From: Eudromia elegans
Lineage: Eukaryota > Chordata > Aves > Tinamiformes > Tinamidae
Assembly: GCA_003342815.1 (NCBI GenBank)
Contig: PTEX01000480.1
Span: forward strand, 1 to 64,000
Direction of reading: 5' to 3'
Length of the DNA stretch: 64,000 nucleotides
The notes beneath the pieces were generated by a model. It worked only from the letters and a program-made list of their open reading frames with translations, was not told the DNA's origin and searched no databases. This document shows, in pieces, positions 1-12,639 of this stretch. The position numbers were made by a program, and so were the translations under genes. Position 1 is the first letter of the stretch. Each line of letters opens with the position of its first letter.

Positions 1-3000
1 AAAAAAAAAGCCCTGAGATGCAGCAGCAACTGAAGCCAAAACTTTAACAAATACAATCTGATCCAGAGGAAAAATACTCCCAACCTGTTCCAGCAGAATT
101 CCCAAATGCAAATGGGGAAAGGCAGGGTCTCTGTGCACACAGCTGTAAAATAAAAAGTAAGCCTTGTGTGGGGCCAAGAAGCAAGCAAATTAGCAGGGGG
201 ATATTTGTTTCTGTAGGCATCTATTTCAGCCGGCTGCATTACTTCCTGCAAGCCACTAATGTGGTCTAATGGGGAGGAAAGGCAGGTAGCAGAGCAGTTG
301 CTTAGCAAACTTGATGATTATTTTTCATGAGGTCCCAATTTTCCCTGCTGCACCGGGTTCGTTGTATCCTGATGTGTTGTCCCCTGCTGTATTTTCCTTC
401 CTCGCCTCCTCATTTTGGCTTGTATTTTATTACGATATACAGCTCTGCCTAGCAGAAAGGCCATTAAAGGCACGGTACAAGCGGGCAGTAAACCTTTAGT
501 TTCTGGTACGGCTGCTCTTGTTCCATCACACCTCATGGGAACAACTTCACGGAAACGATCTGGCATTGAACTGCCCAGGGCAACCTGCTAGCCCCAGAGC
601 AGACTTGGTCAAGGGATCCCTCCTCCCATGAGTGAGGATGCCAGACCTCTTCGCTGGGGCAATCCCATGAGAGGACACACGGATCAGCACACGGGGACTC
701 TCCGCAGACCCCACAAAGAGCAGCACTAGAGTGGCCTCGACCACAGAGACTCCAGCAAGGGCGCAGGTTGCACTGTGACCCTCCACAATTCATTGCTTCA
801 GGGAAGGACAACGCAACAAGCCACCCTACCCAAGCCGCTGTCTGGTTTGAAGGTACTCGGTAGAAGAAAGCTCCTGCTAGACCTAGTGAACACCAACCTG
901 TCCAACGCTGAGAAGCAAAGGGAACCAGGCTGTAGTGGTGGCCCCAATTCCGGAGTCTTCCGAAGCAGGAGATCACTGTGATGAATGGGCAAACATACAA
1001 TCATGTCTCTACACCATCAGTGCTGAGTGTCCTGCTTTGCCCTGCTACAGGGTTACATTGGCTTTTACTGGTCACGACTGAGCCTGAGGCTGTTGTCATG
1101 TTGGCAAGGTCTGCCAAGTTTGGCTTATGCAGTAAAATGCCCTCATGAATTTGCTTTTAAGTTTTTACTATGTGCTATGGAGCAGAGAAGGATATTCCCA
1201 ATGCACAAGCCTGGCAAGGAATTTTTTTTAAAAAAAGGCACCCAGACTCAGTGCTGCTTCCCCCTATACAAGCCCAGCTGCAACCCTTACACTCAACTAT
1301 CCTGCCCATGGCTGCTGCCATCAAATGCCCACTTGCTTGAAAACCTTGCAAACGACAGGGTCACAGGGGTAAGGAGGAATCTGTGACCTCTGTAGGATCA
1401 CAAGAGGACATGAGGGGGAGGTGGGTAGGAGAGCAGGGTTTAGAAATGGGACAACAAGGGGAATCAAAGGTAGCTAGCCCCTCTTCCACTCACGTCTTCA
1501 GACAGAGCTCTGAAGAGCTCTCGGGTGAGCAAGTCCACGCCACTGCCGTCCTGCTCCACCCGGGGCCTCTCCAATGGCATCCCTCTGCCTTCCCAACTGA
1601 CCACCTTCATTCGCCAAGACAGGAAACGTGATCTGCAGAAATGAGAGCTTTGTGAGGAGCCACATCCTCAGAGCCTTGATGCTACCATGAATCTCTGCAA
1701 AATTCATACTACCAACACCCTCCGGTCACAAGGTAGCAATACCTGATGCACGGTCCTGTGCCCTGCCCATGGCCTCGTCCAACCCAACCTGGCAGAAAGC
1801 CAATATTGACTATTTTATAATTAAGCACTAGAATATCTCACACTCCAGCCGTGAGGTCAAATGAAGCCTGTTCCTTGTGGTGAATCCTCGCTGGTGAGCT
1901 GCCAGCGTTCATGTGTGCTTGGGGACAGCATCATGGATTTATGTGCTTCATCTTCTGTCATCCTCCATCCTGAAGGAAGTAAGTTTCTGAATTTGAATTA
2001 TCACAAAGAAATCAAATCCAGATCAAATCTCTGTGAAATTATAATTGCTTTAATGATCCACAAGCCAGAATAAAGACAGGGCTCAGGGAAAGCATCATAT
2101 ACTTTTCCTCTTCAATTCATAAAACTCCTATAGGGATCAGCCTTTGTTCACGAGAAGCATTAGCGTTTTCTAATTACGTATTAATTTAATCTACTATTAA
2201 TTTTCAATTATTGTTATTATACAGTAAATTCCTTTTTCCCCAATGTGACTGCAATGCAACAAGCTGAATTCCAAGCAGCTCTGTGGTGAGCTGACAACCA
2301 ACAGCTTAGGTTTTAAAAAGAAAAATGAAGAAAAGAAAACAAAAAAACCCAACCTTCAATAACTAATTTTGATGAAGACATTCTAACCAACCAAAAATGT
2401 ATTAAAAAAAGGGAAAAAAGAGATGCACATGCCTTTCTGACTCATCTGAAAATGCTATCAGCAGGCTGCTTAGCCTGAAGGCTTAAATCACTTAGGTACA
2501 GCCTGTCTGTAGAGACTTTCATTAGAATCGACATTTTGACAACCACAAAAAAAAGCACAACCACTTGAACTCGTCGCATCATGGGCAGTTTAAAAATAAT
2601 TATCAACCACAGAACAAAGATTCATGGGGGAATGAAGTTCCACTACCCTCTTTCCTCCCTAAAGACACCAGTGAACATTGTATTAAAAAATAATCAAGTC
2701 ATCTGCCTTGATTAATTATAGCTGCAAAAACAGCCTGGGATTATCTGTAGTATACGTCAGGAAGAACAGGAGTGACAGGGCTGTGACCAATGCTGACCTT
2801 CTGGATGGAACCTGGGAGCTGCTGTGAACACAAATAGATTTAAATCCCAAATTTCACATGCCAGAGATTCTCCCGTCAAAGAGATGCTGGTTCTAGGGGC
2901 AGATCCTCTTTGCTAAAGGAAGAGTCAAAGATGCCAAAGGAAACACCTGGAAAATGCAGCACATTTGCCACTATCACTGAGGAAAAATGTGGGAAAGACC

Positions 3001-3254
3001 AGTGGAGTCGGAAAAGCTCGAGAAGGGAAATGAGAATGCTGCTTGGACACCGAGGCAATCTTCATCGCCTTGGCAGAGAACACTCAAATTTTCCATGTAG
3101 AGCCACAGTCACATGCCCATCTGCTAAACTAATGAGGAACTTTCCAAAGGTTTCAATAGCTTTGGATCAGAGCGATCCACACATTTATAATGCCTGCAAA
3201 ACACTGAATTAGGCAATTCACAGATTACTGTGAAACAAAGGCCTGGGAAGGGCT
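1..3254. other. Non-coding unique DNA, no gene seen
   Basis: Open frames here are short and overlap on both strands. None shows a recognisable domain, a codon-like pattern or convincing flanking splice sites. The sequence holds AT-rich patches, notably around 2155-2230 with several homeodomain-type ATTA/TAAT cores, and short A runs. It could be intergenic or lie within a long intron. Confidence 0.6.
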
Positions 3255-3257
3255 TTT

Positions 3258-3330
3258 GCATCTACACCAGCACACGCGAGGAGCCCATCTACACACGGAC
3301 CAAGAGACAGCCCATCTACACACAGACCAA
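3258..3330. repeat. Short minisatellite, 27-bp period
   Basis: Two near-identical 22-base copies of a segment containing CCCATCTACACAC start at 3282 and 3309. A degenerate earlier copy (CATCTACACCAG) starts near 3258. The copies differ by one transition (ACGGACC versus ACAGACC). Translated on the plus strand it gives a histidine/threonine-rich repeat (HLHTDQ), which I take as incidental to the tandem structure. Confidence 0.7.
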
Positions 3331-6300
3331 CAAACAATGCTCTCACAATGGCACAGGGATGCCAAACCACATGGATTCGCCCCAGAGAAGAGCCTAAGTG
3401 CACCCAGGTTACACAGGCTCAGACACCCAGCTTGCCCAAACACCTCTCTGAGCTTCCTTACACTGTTACTCAGCTGGCATCCACCTCTTGCAGCTCAATG
3501 AAGCAAGAAAGATATGGCATCTGGATCACCCCAAAAGTGCAGAGTGTTACCCCAAGAAATATGAGGTCTAACTTGCATGCAGTGGTGGTATCTTTGAGCA
3601 GGTCTCTAGATAAAGGAACAAAAGAATATTCTTTTTCTGCTTGCATAATCAAATGCTTAGGCTGCTTCACGAGTTCAGAGAGTTCCCTTTTTGGGCAGAA
3701 GGAGCCAGATGTATTGGCTGTTGCTCTGCTTCCCCACTGGAGCCCTATTTATTGCAGAGCTCTATTCTTCTGATTACACTAGAGCTGCTTTGCTTTCCAA
3801 TAGCCTAGCAGAAGAATTACTCCCAATATACGCCGGGGCACTAAATTTGGCTCATCATCTGTAACGGTGTTTTGGGATGAAAAAGCACACAATTCATAAA
3901 ATATCCCTGAAAAAATGAAATTTTTGTGCAAGGCACCTGGTTCCACCGGTCAATGCCACCTCTGGAGGCAGCCCCAGGTTGGCTGGGTTTTGGCCAAGAA
4001 GCCTCCTCTGCAGCAAGCGCTCTCAAGGAAGAGCCCTGGGCCACCAAGGTTGCCTGACACCCAATGCAGGACACATGAAGAGGTCGTGCCACTAACCATA
4101 GGCTGCCTCAGGTGCAGGCGGGTGACCGGGAACTACTAAGACTTCCCTTTGCATCCCAGCAGGTTTGCCCATGCCAGTTATGCACTCTAGCACACAAATA
4201 ATGCAGACAAATGACAAATCCGGCCCAGAGACCACTCGTCTGAAAAGGCATAGTCAGAGCTGCCACGAAGATCAACAATTTGGGAGAGTTTGAAGACAGA
4301 TTGGGCAGTTAAGAGCGATATAAATGACTGTTCCTGCAATCCCTTCCAAAAAGGCTCCAAGAGACAGGATCCCAGACAAACATTGGTTCAGGAGGACAGT
4401 CCTTTACAGCAGGTACAACAGCAAATGATCATGCACTTATTAAAATAAAAATTAAGATGCACTCAGAAAGGAGGAGTGTAGGAAACGTCAGGGATTTGGA
4501 GCAAGGCCTCCGGAGTTGGCCTTTGAACACCAGAACAGAAGGCAGCTCCTCATCACTTTTTTTTCCTTTTTTTTTCTAAATACACTAAAGCTTCTTTCCC
4601 CAATGCTACACCAAGATCTAGCTCTGCATTTTGAAGGGAACATCATGCACCCCCACAGCAGAAACCTGCTGCCAAGTCACTCTGAATGCACACATGCAGC
4701 ACAGGGAAGCCAGCTCTCCAGCCTACTCGGAGATGAGGCAACGGCTCCAGGAGATGCCAGACACGGAAAGGCTCTGTCAGTAGGCAGTATATAAATCAGC
4801 CCCAAATCAGCCCCTACCTACTCAAGGGTAGGGGCTGTAGCTTCTCTAAGCTGGTTGCTTAGAGCAGCAGGGCCTGATTTAGACTGGGAGGGATGCTCCA
4901 ATTACCAAGTTCCTCTGAGCGAGTTGGTACCCACCACCCCAAGGGTGGCTCTAGCTTGTGTGTGCCACAACAGTATTGAAACCACCACAAATGGAAGCAC
5001 TAGAAAGTTGGGTGTCAACCACCCCACTGGAACCAGTTCCAGAAGGGCCAGAGGGAACCACGAGCACTATGACAGCAAGGGCGAGATTTCTTAAACGTGT
5101 CAGTCCAAAGAGACTCATCAACTGGCAATTAACGCCTCCAAGCCAAAGGCTTTTGTTGGAGAATTCTAAAGCTCAACATTTGGAGAAAACTGACTTACTC
5201 TCCAAATCAGATAAAACAATGAGTCACCGTTATTTGACGGTATATAGTCCTGGTAAATAAATAAGACTATGCAAAGAAAAAAGAAAAAAGCTTTCCGCTC
5301 CAAAGTTTGAGGCTAGTCCCAGCACCTGAATTCAGTCTCAACACGCCACCTCCAGCCTAGTTCCAAATTCAGATAAAAGAAAGAAAAGCTTTGCAGAGCT
5401 CCAGGGCTCACCCCTCTTACGCGCCAACATCATCCAAGCCAGTCTCAAAGGGCATGTATTGCCACGAAAATGTTCAAGCTAACCTGCTTTGATGAAAGCA
5501 CTCATTTCAGTTTCTTTATGCAAATGCAATATTCTTCCTTCCTCCTCCTCCCCCTTTTTTTTTAATTCTCAGAAAGTAGGGATTTTTATGCTCCATGTTT
5601 AGCATTAAGTCAGGAGAAAATTGCAAAACACTTCAGCTTCTCTATTTGCTTTATAACCAGAATAACTGAAAGATGCCTGACAGTTCCAAGGACTCAAGTT
5701 CTGTGTTTGAGCATAAACCATAGAGAAAACAGCATTGCAAGATTTGTATGCTGCTCTGACCTCTCTGCCTTCATTTTAAGCTTCCACCATCACTGCTGCA
5801 TCTTAGTTCACCTCCTGCCCAAAACAAATTGAACAGATTTCCCAGTGGGTCCCCTGACTCACCAGAACATTTTCCTCTTAAAGGTCAAAAAAATATGTAG
5901 TGACAATAGGGATTTCATTACTTCTCTCTTAGTTTCACTTGGTCAGCAGGGACTTAACAGGTAAAGACTGTTTGCTCTTGAGAGTTTCCCTAGCAGTACA
6001 CCTTTCATCTTATTTACGGAGAAGGGAAAGAACAGTCCTAGCAAATATCCAGGCTCTTGATTTTCTACTGGCTACAGCAGCAGAGCAGTTAGCAAGGTGG
6101 TCTGTTCAGCAGAAATACCTGTCCTGAGCCTCCACCACGCTCACTTCGCATTTACACACAGGCTCCTGGTGGACCCCTGGCTCTAACGCATGAGGAGCTA
6201 TCAGAGCTTCTCACTCCAGCTTCTGTTCAGACGTTCCCATCGCTCCTTCTTGGCAAGGAAATCTGAGCAACTCTACAAAGTGCAGCGTTCACTTCCCTGG

Positions 6301-9300
6301 CGAGGGCCTCTTACCATTCCTAGCCAATTTCCAAGACCACTGGTCCTAAACCTATAATGCACTGTCAGCCAAGTCACCTTAGTGTCGACTACGCTGAAGT
6401 CACTGCTGGAATCATAAGAACCTGCTCATTGCCGAGAGCTCCTGAAAGGCAGGCTATTGCTAGAGGTGCTTCAGAATACAGGACCTCACTTTAATTCTGA
6501 GGATGTCAGGAGGATGCTAGTGCTAGTAGATGCTAGTGATGGAAAAGATGACGGGTGCAGTCCTTCAAGGGTTTTCTGATAGTCTTGTAGAGCAGGTCGG
6601 CTTTAACACCAGATGTGTCTTCCACACTTCACTGTAGTTTGTAAAACCATTCACCTATCGCTCTTTATCTGCTCTGATCCTTGTCTGCCACTCCTTCAGT
6701 CACGATTGCTCTCTAGGCCATCTCTGCTGAGGGAAACAAATTCAGGCAGCAGAGCATGTTCTGACATCTCCAGTCAGTTCCCAGCTTCAAAATAAACCCA
6801 GAGTTCTCTATTTATCTCCTCTTTTTCTGGATGTCTAACACTCCATGGGGATCACACTTGCAAGGTTTTCTTTCCACGGAGCTTTAAGTTTCCTTCTGCA
6901 AAGAACAAAATCCACACATCGTCATGGGACTTTGAGACTCGAGATGAAGCAAAAATTGCAGAAGTGTAGAAAACAGGTAGATTGGTTTACAGCTAGATCG
7001 ATCTGCAACGGGTGGACTGGACTCAGGCTATAGAGATGACAAGATGAAGATCAACTGGGGACATTAGTAGTATCTTTCACCCACACTAATTTTGCAATAA
7101 AATCTGTTACAAGACCAACATATCCGACGTGCTTCCATCAAAGGATGTGGGAGACTCAGCCATTTTATGGACTGCTAGATCATGTCTCCAACCTGCTTCT
7201 GAGGAAGACCCATTTTCAACTCATTTGATCTTCTGCCACCACTGCCAGGGTGGAAAGCAACACGGGGAGTGGACGGATTGAGAAAAGGGGGAGAAGAGGG
7301 CAAGTGATTTACGTTTTAACAAATACGGCAGTAGAAACAGGATGCAAACACTAGAGAACCTGCTTTTTATTCCAAGCAAAGCAAGAGGCACCTGCTAGAC
7401 GTGTGGCACAGAAGCATTCCATGTTTTGAACTGCAAGGCTAATTTGATCCGACACTCCATCAGCTGCAGACAGGCGGCTCAGATAAATCTTTGGTCAATA
7501 AAGCTCATTGTCACAAACCCGAAGTGCATGGCAAGGCTAGCACACTTCACCTGCACTCTCCGTATGATCGCTCCTGGTAGAGTTAGCATTGCTAATTCCA
7601 TGATTTTCCTTCCCCCATTGCAAAAATGAAACGCTGTCAAGTTTAGTCTTCATAAAGAAATGAAGACACATCTGACCTACATAGAGTGCAGAGATGTGGG
7701 TAGCCTCACATAGCACCACATGGATTTCTATGCAGCAAATTAAACACCACCTGGCTTTGCCTGAAGATGCGCGTGAACAGGATTGCTTCCCCAGGTTTTA
7801 GACCAAAACGTAATATCACCACATCCCTCTTTTCCTTTTTTTTTTTTTTTTTAATCCACTTTTTCAAGTGCTGCGTTTTCCTGCTCTGCAGAAATATTTA
7901 ACATGTAACTTGTGTTATCAAACTGCAAGCATGGGTAAGCAAACCAGCCAAGCATAACTCTGTACGTAGGTAAGGTTCGTGCCGCAGCATTCCCAGGACA
8001 ACTGACAAGCCCGACTCACCTCTCCTTTCCCCCCTGCAGTCGGTCACGAACCCAGATGCTCCTGCTCTCATCCCCATCCTTTACCAGTTTCACACAAGGA
8101 AGTGCCCGTGTCAGCTGCATGAGGTCCTCTAGACCTGTCCGGCGCCACTTGTGCCCGCGTTTCCTCTGCACTGAGTGGAGTTAACACACAGCATGGTTAA
8201 CAGCACATCGCACAACCAGCTGGTTATGGCTTCATGTGGCCTTCCAGTGCTCCGCCACTCGAGACGCTGGAACCTCAAGGATCAAGGCTCACCAACAGGA
8301 GCCACGAGGGTTCTGCACGACTGGGCAATGTCAAAAGCACCTGAACAGAGCAGCACCTGCAGGAGACCGAGCCAGCGCTAGCGCAAGGAGCCTTGCCCTC
8401 ACCCGAGCATCCAGACATCCCCTCCGCAGCCTCATTGCATTAGGGGTTGGTTTCACACGGCTGATCCTCACGAGAGCAGCATGGAGCTTAATTCAAAGAG
8501 ACAAAGAGCAAAAGACATAAGATGATGCAATCACATGAAATAAAATTCCCAGGCCAACAGCTGCATTTGCTGCACTCCTAAGCTAGGCATCCTGCAGCCC
8601 CGGGTCTGAAAATGCCACCCTCTCTGCAAGGAAACCAAGGGCAGTTGGAGTCCTAGGAAAGGGAATCCAAGCATCTCCTGCATGACAGGGAAGGCTGATG
8701 TGGATCCCAAGAGATCCTAGGCGTAAGGCAGAGTTTGCAGGAATGATATGACAGCGCGCTGTAACTAATGACTACAAGGGTGGTCTGGGAGCAAGGAGAC
8801 TTGGCTTTGCTCCCAGCTCTGCTGCCACCCAAGCTCAGGCCAAGTCACATGCCCTCCTACCTTTCATCTATTTAGAGCATAAGCCCTCTGGAGCCACGAC
8901 TGCTCTGCTAGGTATATGCACAGATCTTTGCTATTACTGTACACCAAGAGAAAAAACCACAGAGGAGCTAGCAAAACCACCACATTTCACGTGTTTAAAG
9001 ATCATATTCTTCTTGGAACTAGGAAGAACCAGGATAGTGTTGAGTCTGCAGGGTGGAAAGACCTATCCACAGTTGCTTGCTTGAAAAGCTTCAAATAGAA
9101 ATAAAGTTCAAGGAATAAATAAAAACAAACTAATCATTTTTTTGCCCATTTTATCAAGTGGTCTTCAATTTGCTTGCTAGAGATCGATCCCTCCCCATCC
9201 ATAACAGTGATGTCCTGGGGTTGAAATAAGAAAGTATCATGCTTTAGGAGAAAAACCCAAACTCACAGCCGAGGAAAGAAGAAAAGAGCCTCTAAACTTT

Positions 9301-12300
9301 GGTTATGCACTGATGTGCTCTCTACTTCCCGACATCTCACCCCAAGACACGGCAACTTTTCAGCCTTTTAGGGACTTCTAGGGAAAGCATTGTGTGTAAG
9401 CACACTATATTTACTCCCAGCACATCAAGAGACAGGCAACCCAGGTGTGCAGACCTTCATTAGCTGGCTTAGCTAAAAGTCACCCATGTGGCTCAGAAGA
9501 CAGGAGTCTGACTTGCTAAAACATGCTCTGCCCCAAAACTACAAGATACGGATACTTGGTCATGCCACATAAAGCTATTACTCATGAGGTTGTGAGTACT
9601 GTGCTTTTCTCTTACAAACTGCTGTTTGAACAGACACATACCATATGCTAGAAGGACACGAAACTGGGTGGCAATGCAGCTGCTGTAACTTCAAAGCAGG
9701 AATCATTCTTGGGCCACTCTGAGAGGTACAAGAGCCCCTCACACACATTTGGGGTCCACGGTTTTGAAATACAAGCTATGGGAATAGACAGGAGAGATGG
9801 CATCGGAGCAAGGTTGTCTGCAAGGCACTGCCTTGAGGCTGAACCCAGCGAGAGGTCAGGTATGAACTGATATCACTTATGTGCTATGGAAAAGTATCTG
9901 CATATGTAAGCTAGCTGTCACCACACTAATAATGATTTATTAAGTCGTGCTTGCAGTTTAACTGCAGCTTCCACACATTCCTACACCGAAACCACCACGA
10001 CCGTTGTCTCCTACCTGTTTTACATAGGAACAACGTCTTGCCACCATGGGATTCCCCGATGCAATCAGGGTGTAAATGCCTAGCTCGGTTTTGAAACTGA
10101 GTATCGGGTTGAGTTTTTCTTTTTACCCCCTGTGTTTTCCTCTCTCTTTTCCCCAAGTTATTGCTGCTTTTCAGACTTACAGGTTCGAAGCAGCCTGGGT
10201 GCACTGAAAGGCCAACTCAAGAGAGTCTGGAGCAAAACCTACATGCAAGGGCATCCTGACTTAAACTCTGCCGGGAAGAGCTCCATCCTCCTTGAATACA
10301 CCCAAAGCCTGCTCATTGCAGGGAAAGTGGTAATTTAAGATACATTTTGCAATGTTTGCCGACAGAGCAAAGATAGAGAACTATAAGAGATGATCAATGT
10401 TTAGCCCATCTCCAAAGTGATTTGCTGAGCTGCTGAAAATAAACCAGCAATCACGGCCCAGGAGCCAGGGTAAAAGCCGACAAAGAAATTGCTTTTTTTC
10501 CTAAGCAAACATAACGCTGCTAAGAGCTTGGTGCAGAGATGTGGAGTCCTCTCCCCGTGCAATACAAGCAGGGCAAGATACTCAATTTAATCTCTTCCTC
10601 CCCACTCTAATTAAAATCATCCAAGACCTCCCCATCTCTCTCCTGCTGCAGGGTGTGGTGCTGCTCACAGGAGCCATTAACCAACTTGGGCTTATGAATG
10701 TCCCCTCCCTTGAAATGCTGTTTATAGCACAGTAAAACGGCTGGGGAGCCCATCTACAGGAAGGCATTCTGTTCCTCATCAAGAGGAAAATCAAAACACC
10801 CTTTTGATATTTCCAGTGGCAACGGTCATTGCCCACATGCTCCTGAAGCAATTCAACAGCACAAGGTTGAGCGGGCACCCTTGCAGGGATATCCACCATC
10901 CGACAGGTCGCTTCATGTCCCGCACCTTATGGGTGCATATATAGGAAGGGTTTCTGGAGATAAATAAAGAATACCAGCTCTAGCAGAAGCTTTTCCAGCA
11001 GTTTTCAGGACCACTTCCATGATCTAGGCCCCATTCTTTCTCTTAAGCCTGCAGAGATGCACCACCTAGAACAACACAAATAGGTCTGGCTTTGGAGAAC
11101 GGGCAGGAGTGAGGGGGAAGGAGTGAACTGAACCTTTCAAGCCCATCAAGGATGTGGTGGTACATGTATAAAGTTTTAACTTGGCAAACAAACTAATTAA
11201 GAGTGACACATGAAATTCTAAGTATTAGCAACAAGAGCTAACGATGAAGCTTTCAAAGATGAATCGGAAGGATTTTTGCAGTGATCATATCAATCCAGCT
11301 TCTGAAGGAAGCATATCAACAGGATTTCTTTTATAATGTGGATGCTACTGCAGAACCAACAGTCATAAGCACATACGCCTATACAAGCAGATGCAGCTCC
11401 AACGACAGAAACCAGCAGATTTGAACTCAAAACCACCACAACTCTACCCTCCCAGGAATGCATGTTCGGGCTATGCAGCGCCATCAGCTCTGCAACACTG
11501 TGGGTTCAAAAGGACCCACAGGGTTTCCTCAAACTTGCTACGTTAATAAAAAAAAAGGTTTGTGGAAAAACTTGGCCAAACTACCTATAAGTCAAGCTCC
11601 TGTCAACTGCAGTCTCTCACGTGAAGGCCATATCTCAAACGAAGAGTCACCTTGAAGTTCTGGCAAGTCTAGGGTGCAACTGAGATGAGCAAGTGGAGGC
11701 TAGGTGAATGAGGGCGAACAGATGGTAACATGAACACTGACAGTCCTAGCTGCCTGTCAGGCATCATCCGACATCCATGGACTCAATTGCTATAACACGG
11801 CCCCATATGGTTGAGGTCCAAACCTCTTTGATGGAGCACAAGATCATCTTGACTTTGTAAAGTCACTGGACTTTGTACACAACTTAAGTTCTCCTAGATC
11901 TCATCTCCAAGGCAAAGAGCTTCTGGAGAACTAGCAGAAGTGGCATTTCCTACATCTTCCATAAATGAATCATTTTCTGACAAATGTTCCCCATCAGACA
12001 GATCAAAAGCGTAAGATTTCTATCTCTTGTCTGATAAAGACACCAAGTGCTCATGGAAGGATCAGCAGCAGCCACTTTTCACCTCAGGTAGGATAGCGTA
12101 GTCCTGAATTCAAGAATTAAGATGGATCCAGTGTTGAACCATTCCTCATTTCCAAAATGGGCAGCCTTTTTCACATAAAGTGAACTCTCTTTTCTGTGGA
12201 AGTGTGGAAATTTCCGCACTTCTGTCCACATTTAAATATTTTCATTACAAGGCAGCCTCCCAGCCAGAATGTTGTGCTCCCTTTAAGGATGGAAGGACAT

Positions 12301-12575
12301 AGCAAGAGCCACTTGCATCTTCCACAATGGGAGACGGTGCTGAACTGACTCAGTTATTGCTCTTGGTGCATTTAACCTGAACGTTCTTTCCTTCTGCTTG
12401 CAGCAGCAATCAGAAAACCAGTTCACATTTGTTTCTACTGGGCTATGTTTCTTATGGTATAAGCTGTTTGCACCAGCTAACAAAGCAGTGTCCCCCTTCA
12501 GCTTCTGCCCCAAGGCATAAGGCTCCTTTAAAGGCTCGTTTAAAGAAAGAAAATGGACCTTCAGGTGCTGAGAGA
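3331..12575. other. Non-coding unique DNA, no gene seen
   Basis: About 9.2 kb with stop codons frequent in all frames. I found no CR1 peptide, LTR, RNA gene or exon I can defend. It contains an 11-bp-stem inverted repeat at 4808-4837, small duplications such as GATGCTAGT near 6512-6540, and a T run at about 7840-7852. Confidence 0.55.
4808..4837. repeat. Perfect 11-bp inverted repeat
   Basis: CAGCCCCTACC at 4808-4818 is exactly complementary to GGTAGGGGCTG at 4827-4837, with an 8-base spacer. The stem is too short for a typical microRNA precursor and no T tract follows. It may be a dyad binding site or chance. Confidence 0.6.
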
Positions 12576-12639
12576 GATGGATGGATGGATGGATGGATGG
12601 ATGGATGGATGGATGGATGGATGGATGGATGGATGGATG
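12576..12639. repeat. (GATG)n tetranucleotide microsatellite
   Basis: About sixteen uninterrupted GATG units. All three frames stay open through it, giving Met-Asp-Gly-Trp on one strand and Pro-Ser-Ile-His on the other. That explains the apparent open frames around 12.3-12.9 kb, which are not genes. The pure array is likely length-variable between individuals. Confidence 0.95.

Noticed and set aside
10170..10200. GGTTCGAAG resembling a tRNA B box
   Set aside because: No upstream A box, cloverleaf or downstream T run. Probably chance.
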